A model generated the notes under the pieces. That model made no database searches and was not told the DNA's origin. It was given only the letters and a program-made list of their open reading frames with translations. Position numbers and translations under genes: made by a program. 64,000 bases of DNA. It comes from Bacteroidota bacterium. Lineage in GTDB: Bacteria; Bacteroidota; Ignavibacteria; Tepidaquicellales; Tepidaquicellaceae. Shown piece after piece: positions 35,087 to 44,490 of this stretch. The DNA lies in contig JAFDZP010000001.1 of the NCBI GenBank assembly GCA_018266835.1, positions 363,667-427,666 of the forward strand. Direction: 5' to 3'. Numbering within the stretch: position 1 is the first letter of the stretch; every line of letters begins with the position of its first letter.

Positions 35087-37015
35087 ATGAACACGAATAA
35101 AACAAAATTAATATATCAGATCTTAGCATTTGTAATTCCGTTTATTGCATATGTGATTACACTTGCTCCGACGGTAACATTCATTGATGCAGGCGAGCTT
35201 ACCACAGTCTGCGCAAAACTAGGAGTAGCGCATCCTACGGGATATCCTTTGTTTACATTGCTTGGGCATATATTTAGCTTTCTGCCTACAGGTTCAGTTG
35301 TTTACAGTCTGAACTTTATGTGCGCAGTATTATCTTCAACTACAATAGTTATTTTCTTTAATTTAATGGTATTTATATTTTCAAAGTTAAAGCTAAATGA
35401 CGATACTTGGGAAACTGCATTATCTGATACTGTAATTTACAATGTTTCTTTCGGGGCAGCTTTGATACTTGCTTTCTCGAAAACATTCTGGGATACTTCA
35501 AACGCAATTGAGGTTTATTCACTGCACACATTATTTATTGTTTCTAATATTTATCTTTTCCTCAGAGCCTGCAATGTAACATCATTTGATACTAAGGCAA
35601 ACATTTTTCAAAGAGAAAAATACTGGCTGATATTTGCTTTTGTTCTGGGATTAAGTTTTACAAACCATCTATCAACAATTTTTCTTTCAGTAGGATTTTT
35701 GTATTTATATTTCGCCGTCAACGGTTTCAATAAACTATCCTTACAAAGAATATTATTACTTGCCGTTCCGTTTATTTTAGGACTCTCCGTTTATATTTAT
35801 CTTCCAGTCAGAGCGGATAATCCTGTACTTGCATGGGGACATCCTGATACCTGGGATAATTTCTTCAGACACGTTTCCGGTAAGCAGTTCAGCGTATGGA
35901 TGTTTACAGGTACTGAAAACGCTACAAAACAATTTTCGTATTTCAGAACTGCATATCCCCTTGAATTCTTCTACGCTCCTATGCTCTTAGCAATTTTAGG
36001 ATTAGTGGAGATTTTCAAAAAGAGTTTAAAGCTTTTCTGGTACACACTTTTACTTGCAGGATTTTGTGTTCTGTATGCAATCAATTATGATATTCACGAT
36101 ATTGACTCATACTTCCTTCTTGCATACATTGTAACTGCAATATGGATAGGCTTCGGTATTTATTTTATAGTAAAAAGATTAGGTGAAGCCTCAAGAAAAA
36201 GTGTATCATTTATTTTAATATTTGTCGCTCTGCTCCCTATGAGCAACAGTTTTAAGTCTGTGAATGAAAGTCAGAATTATTATGTTAAAGATTACACTTT
36301 TAATATTTTCAATTCTGCTCCCCAAAATTCAATTATAGTTTCTACTCAGTGGGATTTCTGGTTATCAGCTTCAATTTATTTTCAGTATGTGGAAGGAATT
36401 AGAAAAGATTTGGTTATAATAGATAAGGAGCTTTTGAGAAAGACATGGTACGTACCGCACATAAAGCAGCATTATCCTGAAATTTATGCAAACAGCAAAG
36501 GTGAGTTCGATATATACTATAATGAGCTTTTGAAATTTGAAAAATATCCTGACAGATATACTAAACCGGCAAATGAATCTGAGAGGCAGGACGTTGCGAA
36601 GATTCAGGCAGCTTTTAAAGAATTACTTACGAGTATAGTTGATAAAAATCCGAACAGGAACTTTTTCACTACATTTGAAATTGAATCAGAGAAGAATGAA
36701 AGATTTGCAAATGCATATATGAGAATTCCGGAAGGATTATTAATAAGATACATGAAAGTAACGCCTGACTATGATAATTATGTTATGCCTCAGTTTACTT
36801 TTCAGAATAATCAGGATTCAGATTACTATCACACATTTTTAAGAAATGCATATTACAACGCTTACCTTAGCAGAGTAAACTATCTTATGAATTTTGCAAA
36901 GTACAATGAAGCCGAGCAGCTTATAAATAAAGCCGCAGAAGTTAATCCGACAGGCGGGGAAATTCTGATGATGAGAAACAAAATAAAGCAGTTAAGAACA
37001 ATGCCAACTAAATAA
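35087..37015 (+). CDS. DUF2723 membrane protein (putative O-mannosyl/glycosyltransferase)
   Basis: 642-residue integral membrane protein. The first helix is followed by APTVTFIDAGELTTVCAKLGVAHPTGYPLFTLLGH, the hallmark of DUF2723 (related to human TMEM260), where the Asp and Glu recall the catalytic DE of GT-C glycosyltransferases. About ten transmembrane helices follow up to residue ~395, then a C-terminal soluble part that ends in a TPR-like helical stretch (NEAEQLINKAAEVNP). A polyprenyl-phosphate sugar donor and secreted-protein acceptor are inferred from the family, not shown. Confidence 0.82.
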   Translation: MNTNKTKLIYQILAFVIPFIAYVITLAPTVTFIDAGELTTVCAKLGVAHPTGYPLFTLLGHIFSFLPTGSVVYSLNFMCAVLSSTTIVIFFNLMVFIFSKLKLNDDTWETALSDTVIYNVSFGAALILAFSKTFWDTSNAIEVYSLHTLFIVSNIYLFLRACNVTSFDTKANIFQREKYWLIFAFVLGLSFTNHLSTIFLSVGFLYLYFAVNGFNKLSLQRILLLAVPFILGLSVYIYLPVRADNPVLAWGHPDTWDNFFRHVSGKQFSVWMFTGTENATKQFSYFRTAYPLEFFYAPMLLAILGLVEIFKKSLKLFWYTLLLAGFCVLYAINYDIHDIDSYFLLAYIVTAIWIGFGIYFIVKRLGEASRKSVSFILIFVALLPMSNSFKSVNESQNYYVKDYTFNIFNSAPQNSIIVSTQWDFWLSASIYFQYVEGIRKDLVIIDKELLRKTWYVPHIKQHYPEIYANSKGEFDIYYNELLKFEKYPDRYTKPANESERQDVAKIQAAFKELLTSIVDKNPNRNFFTTFEIESEKNERFANAYMRIPEGLLIRYMKVTPDYDNYVMPQFTFQNNQDSDYYHTFLRNAYYNAYLSRVNYLMNFAKYNEAEQLINKAAEVNPTGGEILMMRNKIKQLRTMPTK

Positions 37016-37021
37016 TAAAAT

Positions 37022-38428
37022 TTGATAAAGACACTCATTCTTACAATTTCGATACTGTTGATTTATATCAGTGATACTAAATGCCAGCCGCAGGATTCTG
37101 CAAAATATGTTGTTGATAGTACAATTTCCGAAAGTAATCTTCGTATATTAATTGAAAATATAGTTGTAACCGGCAACAAAGTAACCGATGCCGATATTAT
37201 TTTGCGCGAGATGCAGACTAAGCAAAATGAGTACACAACTGTTGATGTTTTAAACCGTGATTTGCAGCGCATTTATAATCTTGGCTTGTTTACAAAAGTT
37301 GATATGATTCCGATTCCTTCCAGTGATAAAGGATACAGTCTTTTAATTACAGTTGAAGAAGGTTTTTATTTTTTGCCGATTCCTATAGGCGGAATAAAAG
37401 ACGGTGACTTGAAGAAAATTTGGGTTGGGATGAATCTTAAATGGAGAAATTTCAGAGGAAGAAATGAAACTGTAGGGCTTGCGTTCGGAGTGTTTTACGA
37501 TCCGTTTGTAAATGTAAGTTATTCAATTCCATGGATAGGAAAAAATCATCACTACTTCACATCTTTTGACGCAGGATATTCCGTGAATAATAATAAAAGT
37601 ATACCGGATGATGTTACTGCTCCTCTAAACGTTAATGATGTTTATACTTACAAGACTTTCAACTGGAATACAAAAGTTTCGGTAGGAAAATATATGTTCA
37701 AAGAACTTTCAACAGCAGTCAGCTTAGGATTCAACAGCACATCAACTTCAGATTACATAAAAGATAAAACTCTTTCAACAGACGGGACCGATAATTATTT
37801 ATCAGCCGGCTATAATATAAATTACGATACAAGAGATTCTTATGAATATACTCTGGCAGGAATATCTGTTTCTGGAAATTATCTGAAGTATGGTTTTGGT
37901 GATGTTATAAATTACAATTCTATCGGAGTTGATTTAAGAAAATTTATTCCGATAAAACTCAGCGATAAATATTTAATTTCATTAGGGACAAGATTCAACT
38001 CCACTGTTTTCTGGGGCGGTAACATTGCCGATTATCATCATTCGCAGCTAGGCTACAGCAGATTGATAAGAGGCTGGGATGATTATGTTTTCGAAGGAGA
38101 AAACTCGATGATTTATTCCAATGAACTGAGAATTCCTATTATACAACCTTTCTATATTCCGGGTAAAGAACTTCCTATTGCAAGAAAGTTACCTGTACTA
38201 AAAGATTTTAGTTACAAGTTCGGACTATATGCAACGTTATTTTATGATGTCGGCGCTGTCTGGAATAAGCACGATAATATTTTCAACACCAGATTTTACG
38301 ATGGATACGGCGCAGGGCTTAATTTCATTCTGCCGTTCGGATTTGTAGGCAGAGCTGACTGGGGCTTCCGTCATCAGAATAATTTTTATAAAGGACAATT
38401 AATATTCTCCCTGAATTCTTCTTTCTAA
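37022..38428 (+). CDS. Omp85/BamA-like outer membrane protein with one POTRA domain
   Basis: 468-residue outer membrane barrel protein. TTG start at 37022, then a signal peptide (MIKTLILTISILLIYISDTKC). One POTRA-like domain is visible at about 45-118 (IVVTGNKVTDADIILREM, LQRIYNLGLFTKVDM, LLITVEEG). The rest is an alternating beta pattern with surface-antigen D15-like features (GRNETVGLAFG, YDTRDS, SRLIRGWDDYVFEGENSM) ending in a terminal Phe (FSLNSSF), as in BAM substrates. It is too short and has too few POTRA domains for BamA itself. It probably secretes or inserts a specific partner. Confidence 0.82.
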   Translation: MIKTLILTISILLIYISDTKCQPQDSAKYVVDSTISESNLRILIENIVVTGNKVTDADIILREMQTKQNEYTTVDVLNRDLQRIYNLGLFTKVDMIPIPSSDKGYSLLITVEEGFYFLPIPIGGIKDGDLKKIWVGMNLKWRNFRGRNETVGLAFGVFYDPFVNVSYSIPWIGKNHHYFTSFDAGYSVNNNKSIPDDVTAPLNVNDVYTYKTFNWNTKVSVGKYMFKELSTAVSLGFNSTSTSDYIKDKTLSTDGTDNYLSAGYNINYDTRDSYEYTLAGISVSGNYLKYGFGDVINYNSIGVDLRKFIPIKLSDKYLISLGTRFNSTVFWGGNIADYHHSQLGYSRLIRGWDDYVFEGENSMIYSNELRIPIIQPFYIPGKELPIARKLPVLKDFSYKFGLYATLFYDVGAVWNKHDNIFNTRFYDGYGAGLNFILPFGFVGRADWGFRHQNNFYKGQLIFSLNSSF

Positions 38429-38437
38429 TTTTTTGAT

Positions 38438-39154
38438 ATGGAATATTATTACACAGAGAAGAAAAATATTTTCCCTGAAAAAAATCTGCTCATTATAGAT
38501 AATTTTGAATTCAATCATTTATCTAAAGTACTTCGCAAAAGAGCAGGGGATTTAATTACACTGACTGACGGCGAGCTTGGAGTCTATGATTGCAAAATTG
38601 ATGGCATCGGCAAGGACAAAATTACTTGCACGATTTTAAATACGAAATTTGATATTTTTGAACCTGAGTTGAACGTTCATTTATACATCTGCTATCTTCG
38701 TAACAGTGAACGATTTGAATTTGCAGTTGAAAAAGCAGTTGAACTTGGAGTGAAAAGCATCACTCCTGTTTTTTCAGAAAGAGTTATAAATAAATCCGGC
38801 TTTTCTGCTAACAAAGAGAAAAGAATTAACCAGATAATTCTTTCAGCGATGAGCCAGTCACAAAGATGTTTCAAACCTGTACTACATTCCCCGGAAACAT
38901 TTTCAGAAATGCTGAGTAAAACAATTGGACACGATAATAAACTTGCTTTGTATGAATTCGCAGATGAAAATGATACACTTTCACAACTTGAAAGTAAAAG
39001 TGACGTATATATTTTAACAGGACCTGAGGGCGGTTTTTCAGATGCCGAAGTTAAGAGTCTGAAAGAAAATAACTGGAAAGTTCTTTCATTGGGTCCAAGA
39101 AAATACAGAGCAGAAACAGCAGTAATAGCAGCGTTATCAAAAATTTTAATATAA
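38438..39154 (+). CDS. rsmE: 16S rRNA (uracil1498-N3)-methyltransferase
   Basis: SPOUT-class methyltransferase that makes m3U1498 in 16S rRNA. An N-terminal PUA-like domain (NHLSKVLRKRAGDLITLTDG) precedes the knotted domain with EKAVELGVKSITPVFSER near 105, MSQSQRCFKPVL near 143, and the SAM-binding knot TGPEGGFSDAEV followed by LGPRKYRAETA. Length 238 is typical. It sits nine bases after the outer membrane gene. Confidence 0.95.
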   Translation: MEYYYTEKKNIFPEKNLLIIDNFEFNHLSKVLRKRAGDLITLTDGELGVYDCKIDGIGKDKITCTILNTKFDIFEPELNVHLYICYLRNSERFEFAVEKAVELGVKSITPVFSERVINKSGFSANKEKRINQIILSAMSQSQRCFKPVLHSPETFSEMLSKTIGHDNKLALYEFADENDTLSQLESKSDVYILTGPEGGFSDAEVKSLKENNWKVLSLGPRKYRAETAVIAALSKILI

Positions 39155-39178
39155 ATTAATTAATATAAAAAACCTCAA

Positions 39179-40060
39179 ATGAAAAAAATAATACCCTTTG
39201 TTTTATTGGCGTTATTCGCATTCACTTCAAAAGGATTCTCACAGTTTGATCAGCCTTCATTTCAGTTAGGTGTCGGGCTTGCATTACCTTTAGATCAGTT
39301 AAAAGGCGACAACTTTCTTTCTACAAATGTTTATAATGGTATTCAGGTAACACAAATAGATACAGTGGATTTTTTAAGAAATAATATGGGTGCAAAAACA
39401 GGATTTAATGTTTTCGGTAAAGCAAAAATTAATTTTGATAAGTTCAATATTGTACGAGGTGTCGGTTCTATCGGCTTCACAAGCTTTAATACTTTCCAGA
39501 CAGCTCAGTCAGGTAATTATGTTATAAATTATAATAACCAGAACTTCTTATTACCTGCAAGTTATAATTATAATTTCAATGCGCTTAATGTCGGATTAGG
39601 GCTTGAAGTTGCTCCTACAGCTTTCACAAGTCTTGTTTCACCATATTTCGGCGGTTATATTTCATTCAATAACTTCAGCGGTGAGTTGAATAGGACAGAA
39701 AACTCATACGATACTACAAGATTTTCATTCAGCGGATTCAGAATCGGTGTTAATGTCGATGCAGGTATAGAGTTCAAGGTAAAACCTGAATTCGGTTTTG
39801 CATTAGGCTTCAAATATGACTTCGGAAATTTATTGTTAAAAGAAAAAGCTTCTGCAAATATTTCAGAAAGATCTGACTGGGGAAGAACAAACGGAAAATT
39901 ATGGGATGACGGCGGCAGCTTCTATTCAAACTTAGGAAATCAGAACGGCGGATTGTATTCATCACAATCAAAGAATCTTAACTGGGGAACAGTTTACATT
40001 TCGTTGAACTTCTATCCTAATGCGTTGAAGAATAAAACAGGAACTTCAAAGAAGAAATAA
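39179..40060 (+). CDS. Putative outer membrane beta-barrel protein, unknown
   Basis: 293-residue secreted protein with a signal peptide ending ...KGFSQ. The mature region alternates polar and hydrophobic residues, with phrases such as FQLGVGLALPLDQL, LNVGLGLEVAPTAF, FRIGVNVDAGIEFKV and GFALGFKYDFG that look like barrel strands, and a near-C-terminal VYISLNFYP followed by a lysine-rich tail. No named family is recognised. It is the last gene of the 34663-40060 run and has a terminator behind it. Confidence 0.65.
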   Translation: MKKIIPFVLLALFAFTSKGFSQFDQPSFQLGVGLALPLDQLKGDNFLSTNVYNGIQVTQIDTVDFLRNNMGAKTGFNVFGKAKINFDKFNIVRGVGSIGFTSFNTFQTAQSGNYVINYNNQNFLLPASYNYNFNALNVGLGLEVAPTAFTSLVSPYFGGYISFNNFSGELNRTENSYDTTRFSFSGFRIGVNVDAGIEFKVKPEFGFALGFKYDFGNLLLKEKASANISERSDWGRTNGKLWDDGGSFYSNLGNQNGGLYSSQSKNLNWGTVYISLNFYPNALKNKTGTSKKK

Positions 40061-40082
40061 ATAATTTTAATATTTACTTGAT

Positions 40083-40111
40083 AAGGCGGATTTAAAGTCC
40101 GCCTTTTTTAT
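40083..40111 (+). terminator. Intrinsic terminator after the barrel gene
   Basis: AAGGCGGA (40083-40090) pairs with TCCGCCTT (40098-40105), followed by T residues; closes the 34663-40060 run. Confidence 0.82.
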
Positions 40112-40235
40112 TTAAGGAAATTTTTTAAAAAAATCTGAATAAAATCCTCGTTTCAATTCTACTTCAATTTTGTTAAATTACCAAACTTAGTTCCCGAAAT
40201 TAAAAAATATAAATTCTAAATTCAAAAACTAACAA

Positions 40236-40994
40236 ATGATTAAACTTTATCTTTCAGTTCTTTCACTTTCATTAGTACTTTTAATTTCCGGATGCGGTAA
40301 AAAAGAATCATCTACAACCGATAATAAACCTGTTACAAAATCTGCCGATGTGCTTGCAAAGCAGGGTAAGGATATATTTTATGGCAGCACAGGAGTTAAC
40401 AGTGTAACAAATTTAGCCTGCGCGCACTGCCACAGCGACGGAACAAACGATGCAGCATATCCATTAACAAAATACCATTCAAATATAAAAAATGCAGATT
40501 TACGAACTCAGACATACCTTGGCAAATTCAAAGGGGAAGATGTTAAGAAAACTGCAGGGGGAGCAACAGTCTGCTGGGAACAATATCTGAAATTCAAAGA
40601 ACCTATGACTGCCGAACAAATTGCATCACTCAATGCTTATTATGAATTAGTAGGTAAAGGTGAGCCGGTGAAAGATATGGTTTATACAACAATAGCATTG
40701 CCTACACAGGATAAGGAAAAATTAAAAAAAGACCAGGAAGAAATTGCAAAGTTAACAGGTGATAAGGCAAAAGGTGAGGAGGTTTTCAACGGAGCTTGTA
40801 AATTCTGTCACGGAGACGGGACTAAAGTAAAAAGCGTTCCGAGCTTGTTCAAAGATTTTGACGGCAATTTAAAATCAATTACGTTCATGTCAAGATTCGG
40901 AAAGAAGTATATGCCGTTCTTCAGTTATGAATCAATTTCGAATCAGGATATGGCAAATCTGGTAGCATATATAATGAACAACCAGCAAAAATAA
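40236..40994 (+). CDS. Diheme cytochrome c lipoprotein
   Basis: 252-residue electron carrier anchored by lipid: lipobox L-I-S-G-C with Cys20. Two cytochrome c domains each have a CXXCH motif: CAHCH (62-66) and CKFCH (188-192). Met residues in MPFF near 228 and EPMT near 122 are plausible axial ligands. The gene lies about 560 bp from the nuoL gene on the opposite strand; a respiratory role is likely but the partner oxidase or reductase is not visible. Confidence 0.88.
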   Translation: MIKLYLSVLSLSLVLLISGCGKKESSTTDNKPVTKSADVLAKQGKDIFYGSTGVNSVTNLACAHCHSDGTNDAAYPLTKYHSNIKNADLRTQTYLGKFKGEDVKKTAGGATVCWEQYLKFKEPMTAEQIASLNAYYELVGKGEPVKDMVYTTIALPTQDKEKLKKDQEEIAKLTGDKAKGEEVFNGACKFCHGDGTKVKSVPSLFKDFDGNLKSITFMSRFGKKYMPFFSYESISNQDMANLVAYIMNNQQK

Positions 40995-41024
40995 TTTTAG
41001 TACTGCACTTTATTTAACCAAAAC

Positions 41025-41060
41025 AAAGCCCTGTTGAGTGAAATCAGCAGGGCTTTTTTT
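41025..41060 (+). terminator. Intrinsic terminator after the diheme cytochrome gene
   Basis: AAAGCCCTGTTGA (41025-41037) pairs with TCAGCAGGGCTTT (41044-41056; one G-U) and is followed by T residues. Confidence 0.85.
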
Positions 41061-41107
41061 ATAGTACAAACTATAAACTTCAAAAACTTATTTCAATTAG
41101 TTACTCT

Positions 41108-41186
41108 CCGTCCCAAACCCCCGTTTGGAACGGCTCACTATATTTTATTCTTTTATATGCATTCCCAAACAGGGGTTTGGGAATGC
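41108..41186. repeat. Pair of related CCCAAAC/GTTTGGG palindromes
   Basis: CCGTCCCAAACCCCCGTTTGGAACGG-type palindrome at 41108-41133 and a perfect 12-bp stem (GCATTCCCAAAC with GTTTGGGAATGC) at 41159-41186. A degenerate relative is found near 15347-15368. This looks like a dispersed REP family. Confidence 0.65.
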
Positions 41187-41477
41187 GGATGTGGACTCAC
41201 CAAAATAAAAAATCCCTGCTGAATATAATTATCAAGGCTTTTTTTATTTCATTAGTACATGCAATAAAAATATTTCTCTATTACTGCTAATAGGGAAGAC
41301 AGTATTGGATTGTTCATCTATTCTTTTTATATTTGTGAGCTTTATTTTGGAACCTGATTTTTAAAAACGGTACAAAATTTTTCTAAAAATTCCGGTGCTA
41401 AATAATCAGTGAGTTAGAGTATAACTTACGAGGGGGCGTAAGTTTCGATATATGTTTTATCAGAATTTAACGGGAAT

Positions 41478-41516
41478 AAAAAAAGCCCTGCTGAAATAAA
41501 TCAACAGAGCTTTTAG
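41478..41516 (-). terminator. Intrinsic terminator after nuoL
   Basis: On the minus strand the stem AAAGCTCTGTTGA / TCAGCAGGGCTTT is followed by TTTTTATT. It is nearly the same hairpin as the cytochrome gene's terminator on the other strand. Confidence 0.78.
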
Positions 41517-41554
41517 TTTATAAACCTTAAAAACTTTCTAACCTTAAACTAAAA

Positions 41555-43468
41555 TCACATTTTGAATATGATATAAAGCAGAATTATTACTATACCTGCA
41601 ACTGAGATTGTAGTATAATCCTGAATAACACCTGATTGTATTTTTCTCCAGTCAACGCTAAGCTTTTTAAACCATGTTCCGCTGCCTCTTACAATACCGT
41701 CTATGATATTTACATCTACTACTTTCCATAGTACGATTTCTGAAAGCTCTCTGATAGAAAATACAAAAGCTGTATCATATAATTCGTCAACGTAATATTT
41801 ATTTTCAAGAACCTTGCCGAATCCTTTAGGAGCCGGGAATTTATCCTGAACTGAGAATCTCCTGAATGAAACAATAATTGCAATCGTAGCAACTACAACT
41901 GAGACTGCGACAAGAATTAACTCAGTTGAAAGCGCTCCTTCATGCTCACCGTGAATACTTGCAAGCACTGTGTTTGCAGAAGCAAATACAGGTTCAAGCC
42001 AGTGCTCAAGAGCGTTCGGTCCTAAGAAATGCGGAAGTCCTATAAATCCGCCGATAGCCGAAAGAATTGCTAAAATGATAAGAGGAATTGTCATAGTAGC
42101 AGGGGATTCGTGCGGATGAACATGATTAGCATCGAATCTTTCCTTACCGTAGAAAGTAAGCGCTACTAATCTGAACATATAGAAGGCAGTAAATGCTGCC
42201 GTCATTAATACGATAAGATACGGGAATATTCCTGCGTTAGTAAATACTTTATATAAAATTTCGTCTTTGCTGAAAAATCCTGAGAGCGGAGGAATACCTG
42301 AAATTGCAAGCGAGCCGATGAAGAAGGTAATGAAAGTAACTTTCATATATTTTTTCAGGCCGCCCATTTTTGTGATATCCTGCTCTTCGTGCATTCCGTG
42401 AATAACAGAGCCGCTGCCTAAGAATAAAAGCGCTTTGAAGAATGCATGTGTTATCAAATGGAAAATTGCAACGTAATATGAACCTGTTCCCAATGCTATG
42501 AACATAAATCCAAGCTGTGAAACGGTTGAGTAGGCTAAAATCTTTTTAATATCGTTTTGCTTCAGTGCAATTGTTGCTGCCATTACCGCAGTTGCAATAC
42601 CGATTATCAGAACAACATTCTGCGCTATCGGAGCAAGAGCATATAACAATGAAGTTCTTGCGACTAAGTAAATACCGGCCGTCACCATGGTTGCAGCGTG
42701 AATAAGCGCAGATACCGGTGTAGGACCTGCCATAGCGTCTGGCAGCCAAACAAATAACGGAATCTGTGCTGACTTACCGCATGCACCGACGAACAGCAAT
42801 AAAGCTATAATAACTAAGAGGGGAGTGCCGACCTGCATACCGCCAAGTTTTCCGATGAACTCCTGAATGTTTAATGTTCCGAAGTTTGCGAATATCATAA
42901 ACATCGCAGTCATAAATCCGAAGTCACCGATTCTGTTTACAACGAAAGCTTTCTTTGCGGCATCGCCTGTAAATTTCTTTTCGTACCAGAAACCGATAAG
43001 CAGGTAAGATGCAAGTCCCACGCCTTCCCATCCGAGGAAGAGCACTAAGAATGTATCACCCAGAACGAGGTTAAGCATTGCAAAGATGAAGAGATTGAGG
43101 AAGCAGAAGAACTTTGCAAATCCTTTATCTCCGTGCATGTAGCCGATAGAGTAAACGTGAATAAGGAATCCGATGCCTGTAACAACCATTGTCAGAGTAA
43201 TTGAAAGCGGGTCTATATAATAAGCATAGGTGAGGTTAAGACTGCCGGTGGCAATCCATGAAAAATAATTTATGATTATTTTTCTTTCTTCAGGTGGTAA
43301 TCCGAGAAGCTCAAAAAATGTCATGACCGCTATAACAAACGGAATGAAAACTGCGAGCGACGATATTATGCCTGAAAGTTTTTCGTTATTGATTTTTCTG
43401 CCGAAGAGCCCGTTGATAAAAAATCCAACAAGCGGCAGTACGGTAACAAGGTAAAAATATTTTGCCAT
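41555..43468 (-). CDS. nuoL: NADH-quinone oxidoreductase subunit L (NuoL)
   Basis: Antiporter-like proton-pumping subunit of respiratory complex I. 637 residues with about 16 helices; the ND5 signature is clear: LLFVGACGKSAQIPLFVWLPDAMAGPTPVSALIHAATMV (about 224-262), with the conserved Lys and the GPTPVSALIHA block. The lateral helix region and last transmembrane segment are at 580-637. It starts five bases after nuoK. No nuoM/nuoN follows; instead a terminator is seen, so this is an isolated nuoK-nuoL pair. Confidence 0.96.
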   Translation of the reverse strand: MAKYFYLVTVLPLVGFFINGLFGRKINNEKLSGIISSLAVFIPFVIAVMTFFELLGLPPEERKIIINYFSWIATGSLNLTYAYYIDPLSITLTMVVTGIGFLIHVYSIGYMHGDKGFAKFFCFLNLFIFAMLNLVLGDTFLVLFLGWEGVGLASYLLIGFWYEKKFTGDAAKKAFVVNRIGDFGFMTAMFMIFANFGTLNIQEFIGKLGGMQVGTPLLVIIALLLFVGACGKSAQIPLFVWLPDAMAGPTPVSALIHAATMVTAGIYLVARTSLLYALAPIAQNVVLIIGIATAVMAATIALKQNDIKKILAYSTVSQLGFMFIALGTGSYYVAIFHLITHAFFKALLFLGSGSVIHGMHEEQDITKMGGLKKYMKVTFITFFIGSLAISGIPPLSGFFSKDEILYKVFTNAGIFPYLIVLMTAAFTAFYMFRLVALTFYGKERFDANHVHPHESPATMTIPLIILAILSAIGGFIGLPHFLGPNALEHWLEPVFASANTVLASIHGEHEGALSTELILVAVSVVVATIAIIVSFRRFSVQDKFPAPKGFGKVLENKYYVDELYDTAFVFSIRELSEIVLWKVVDVNIIDGIVRGSGTWFKKLSVDWRKIQSGVIQDYTTISVAGIVIILLYIIFKM

Positions 43469-43473
43469 TTAGT

Positions 43474-43776
43474 TTACCATTTTAAAATATTTATCTCATC
43501 AATATTGATGGTATCTTTATTTCGGAAAAGCGCAATAATAATTGCAAGCCCAATAGCAGCTTCTGCCGCCGCAACAGTCAGAACAATGAATACAAAAATC
43601 TGACCGTTGGAGTTTCCCAGAAATGATGAGAATCCTACAAGTGAAAGGTTAACGGAATTGAGCATAAGCTCGATGCACATAAAGATAATTATGGCATTTC
43701 TTCTGATGAGAACTCCGATAACTCCAAGTGAAAAAAGAATTGCTGAAAGTAACAGATAGTAGTTTAATTCAATCAT
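43474..43776 (-). CDS. nuoK: NADH-quinone oxidoreductase subunit K (NuoK)
   Basis: 100-residue membrane subunit of complex I with three helices. The conserved pair of membrane glutamates is visible ([13 protein letters not shown] near residue 34 and [13 protein letters not shown] near 67), as is [17 protein letters not shown]. Length is standard. Directly upstream of nuoL. The usual neighbours nuoJ/nuoI are absent: upstream lies a divergent DinB-like gene. Confidence 0.95.
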   Translation of the reverse strand: MIELNYYLLLSAILFSLGVIGVLIRRNAIIIFMCIELMLNSVNLSLVGFSSFLGNSNGQIFVFIVLTVAAAEAAIGLAIIIALFRNKDTINIDEINILKW

Positions 43777-43932
43777 GTCGCAATATAAATATTATAGATG
43801 ATAGATTAAATGAAAAGATAAGGTGGAATGCGATTTTTGTAAAATTTATTCTCATTTCATGGTAAGATTTTTTGATGTTTCTTTTTTAATTTATTAGCAA
43901 TTCTTATCTTTGAAAAATTAAATTATACATCC

Positions 43933-44490
43933 ATGTACACTCAAACCCAACTGCTAAAAATAATGCTCGAAGATGCCCGAAGAAAAACTCTGAAGGGAAT
44001 CGAGGGCTTAACAAAAGAACAATTATTTGCCCCGCCAGTTCCTAATGAAGAATGCATTGGCGCTTACTTAATGCATTTTGGTGAGTGTGAAATTGGATGG
44101 TACGAAGAGATTTCAGGTGAAAAACTTTCACAGGAACTGAAAGACAGGAATTACTATGGAGTCTGGATTGGCTGCCCGGCTGAATTTGCTCACCCGCCAA
44201 AAGAAGCACCGGAAGTTGAAAATTATCTTTCTGCACTTTCAGATGTAAGAAAACTCTGGATAGACTATTTAGATAAAATGAAAGATGAAGAGCTTGATGA
44301 TATAGTAGTTGCTTATAAAGGGCACGGTGATATTAAAATGACAAAGCGTGATATAATAAACCGACTCATTTCCCATGAGAATCACACAAGGGGACAAATG
44401 TTTCTCCTTATGCGTATGGGCGCAATAAAGCCTAACTTTGATAATATCTGGGGAATAAGATTAGAGGAAAATATGAGAAGTCCTAAATAA
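43933..44490 (+). CDS. DinB family protein
   Basis: 185-residue four-helix-bundle protein of the DinB/YfiT type (putative metal-dependent transferase). His residues spaced as in the family are seen in YLMHFGECEIGWYE (about 46-59) and HENHTRGQM near 150, consistent with a three-His metal site. Bacillithiol or similar thiol transfer is known for some members; the substrate here is unknown. The 3' end overlaps the convergent EamA gene by eight bases. Confidence 0.85.
   Translation: MYTQTQLLKIMLEDARRKTLKGIEGLTKEQLFAPPVPNEECIGAYLMHFGECEIGWYEEISGEKLSQELKDRNYYGVWIGCPAEFAHPPKEAPEVENYLSALSDVRKLWIDYLDKMKDEELDDIVVAYKGHGDIKMTKRDIINRLISHENHTRGQMFLLMRMGAIKPNFDNIWGIRLEENMRSPK

Larger units (their letters stand above)
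40995..41554. repeat. 560-bp palindrome-rich intergenic region
   Basis: No convincing gene. It holds terminators at both ends, a third degenerate copy of the same CCCTGCTGA hairpin near 41208-41252, and two related perfect or near-perfect palindromes (41108-41133 and 41159-41186). The segment from about 41255 to 41470 shows nothing identifiable. Confidence 0.6.

Noticed and set aside
41034..41222. 62-codon plus-strand open frame in the nuoL/cytochrome gap
   Set aside because: It starts inside the terminator of the cytochrome gene and crosses two palindromes; no protein signature.
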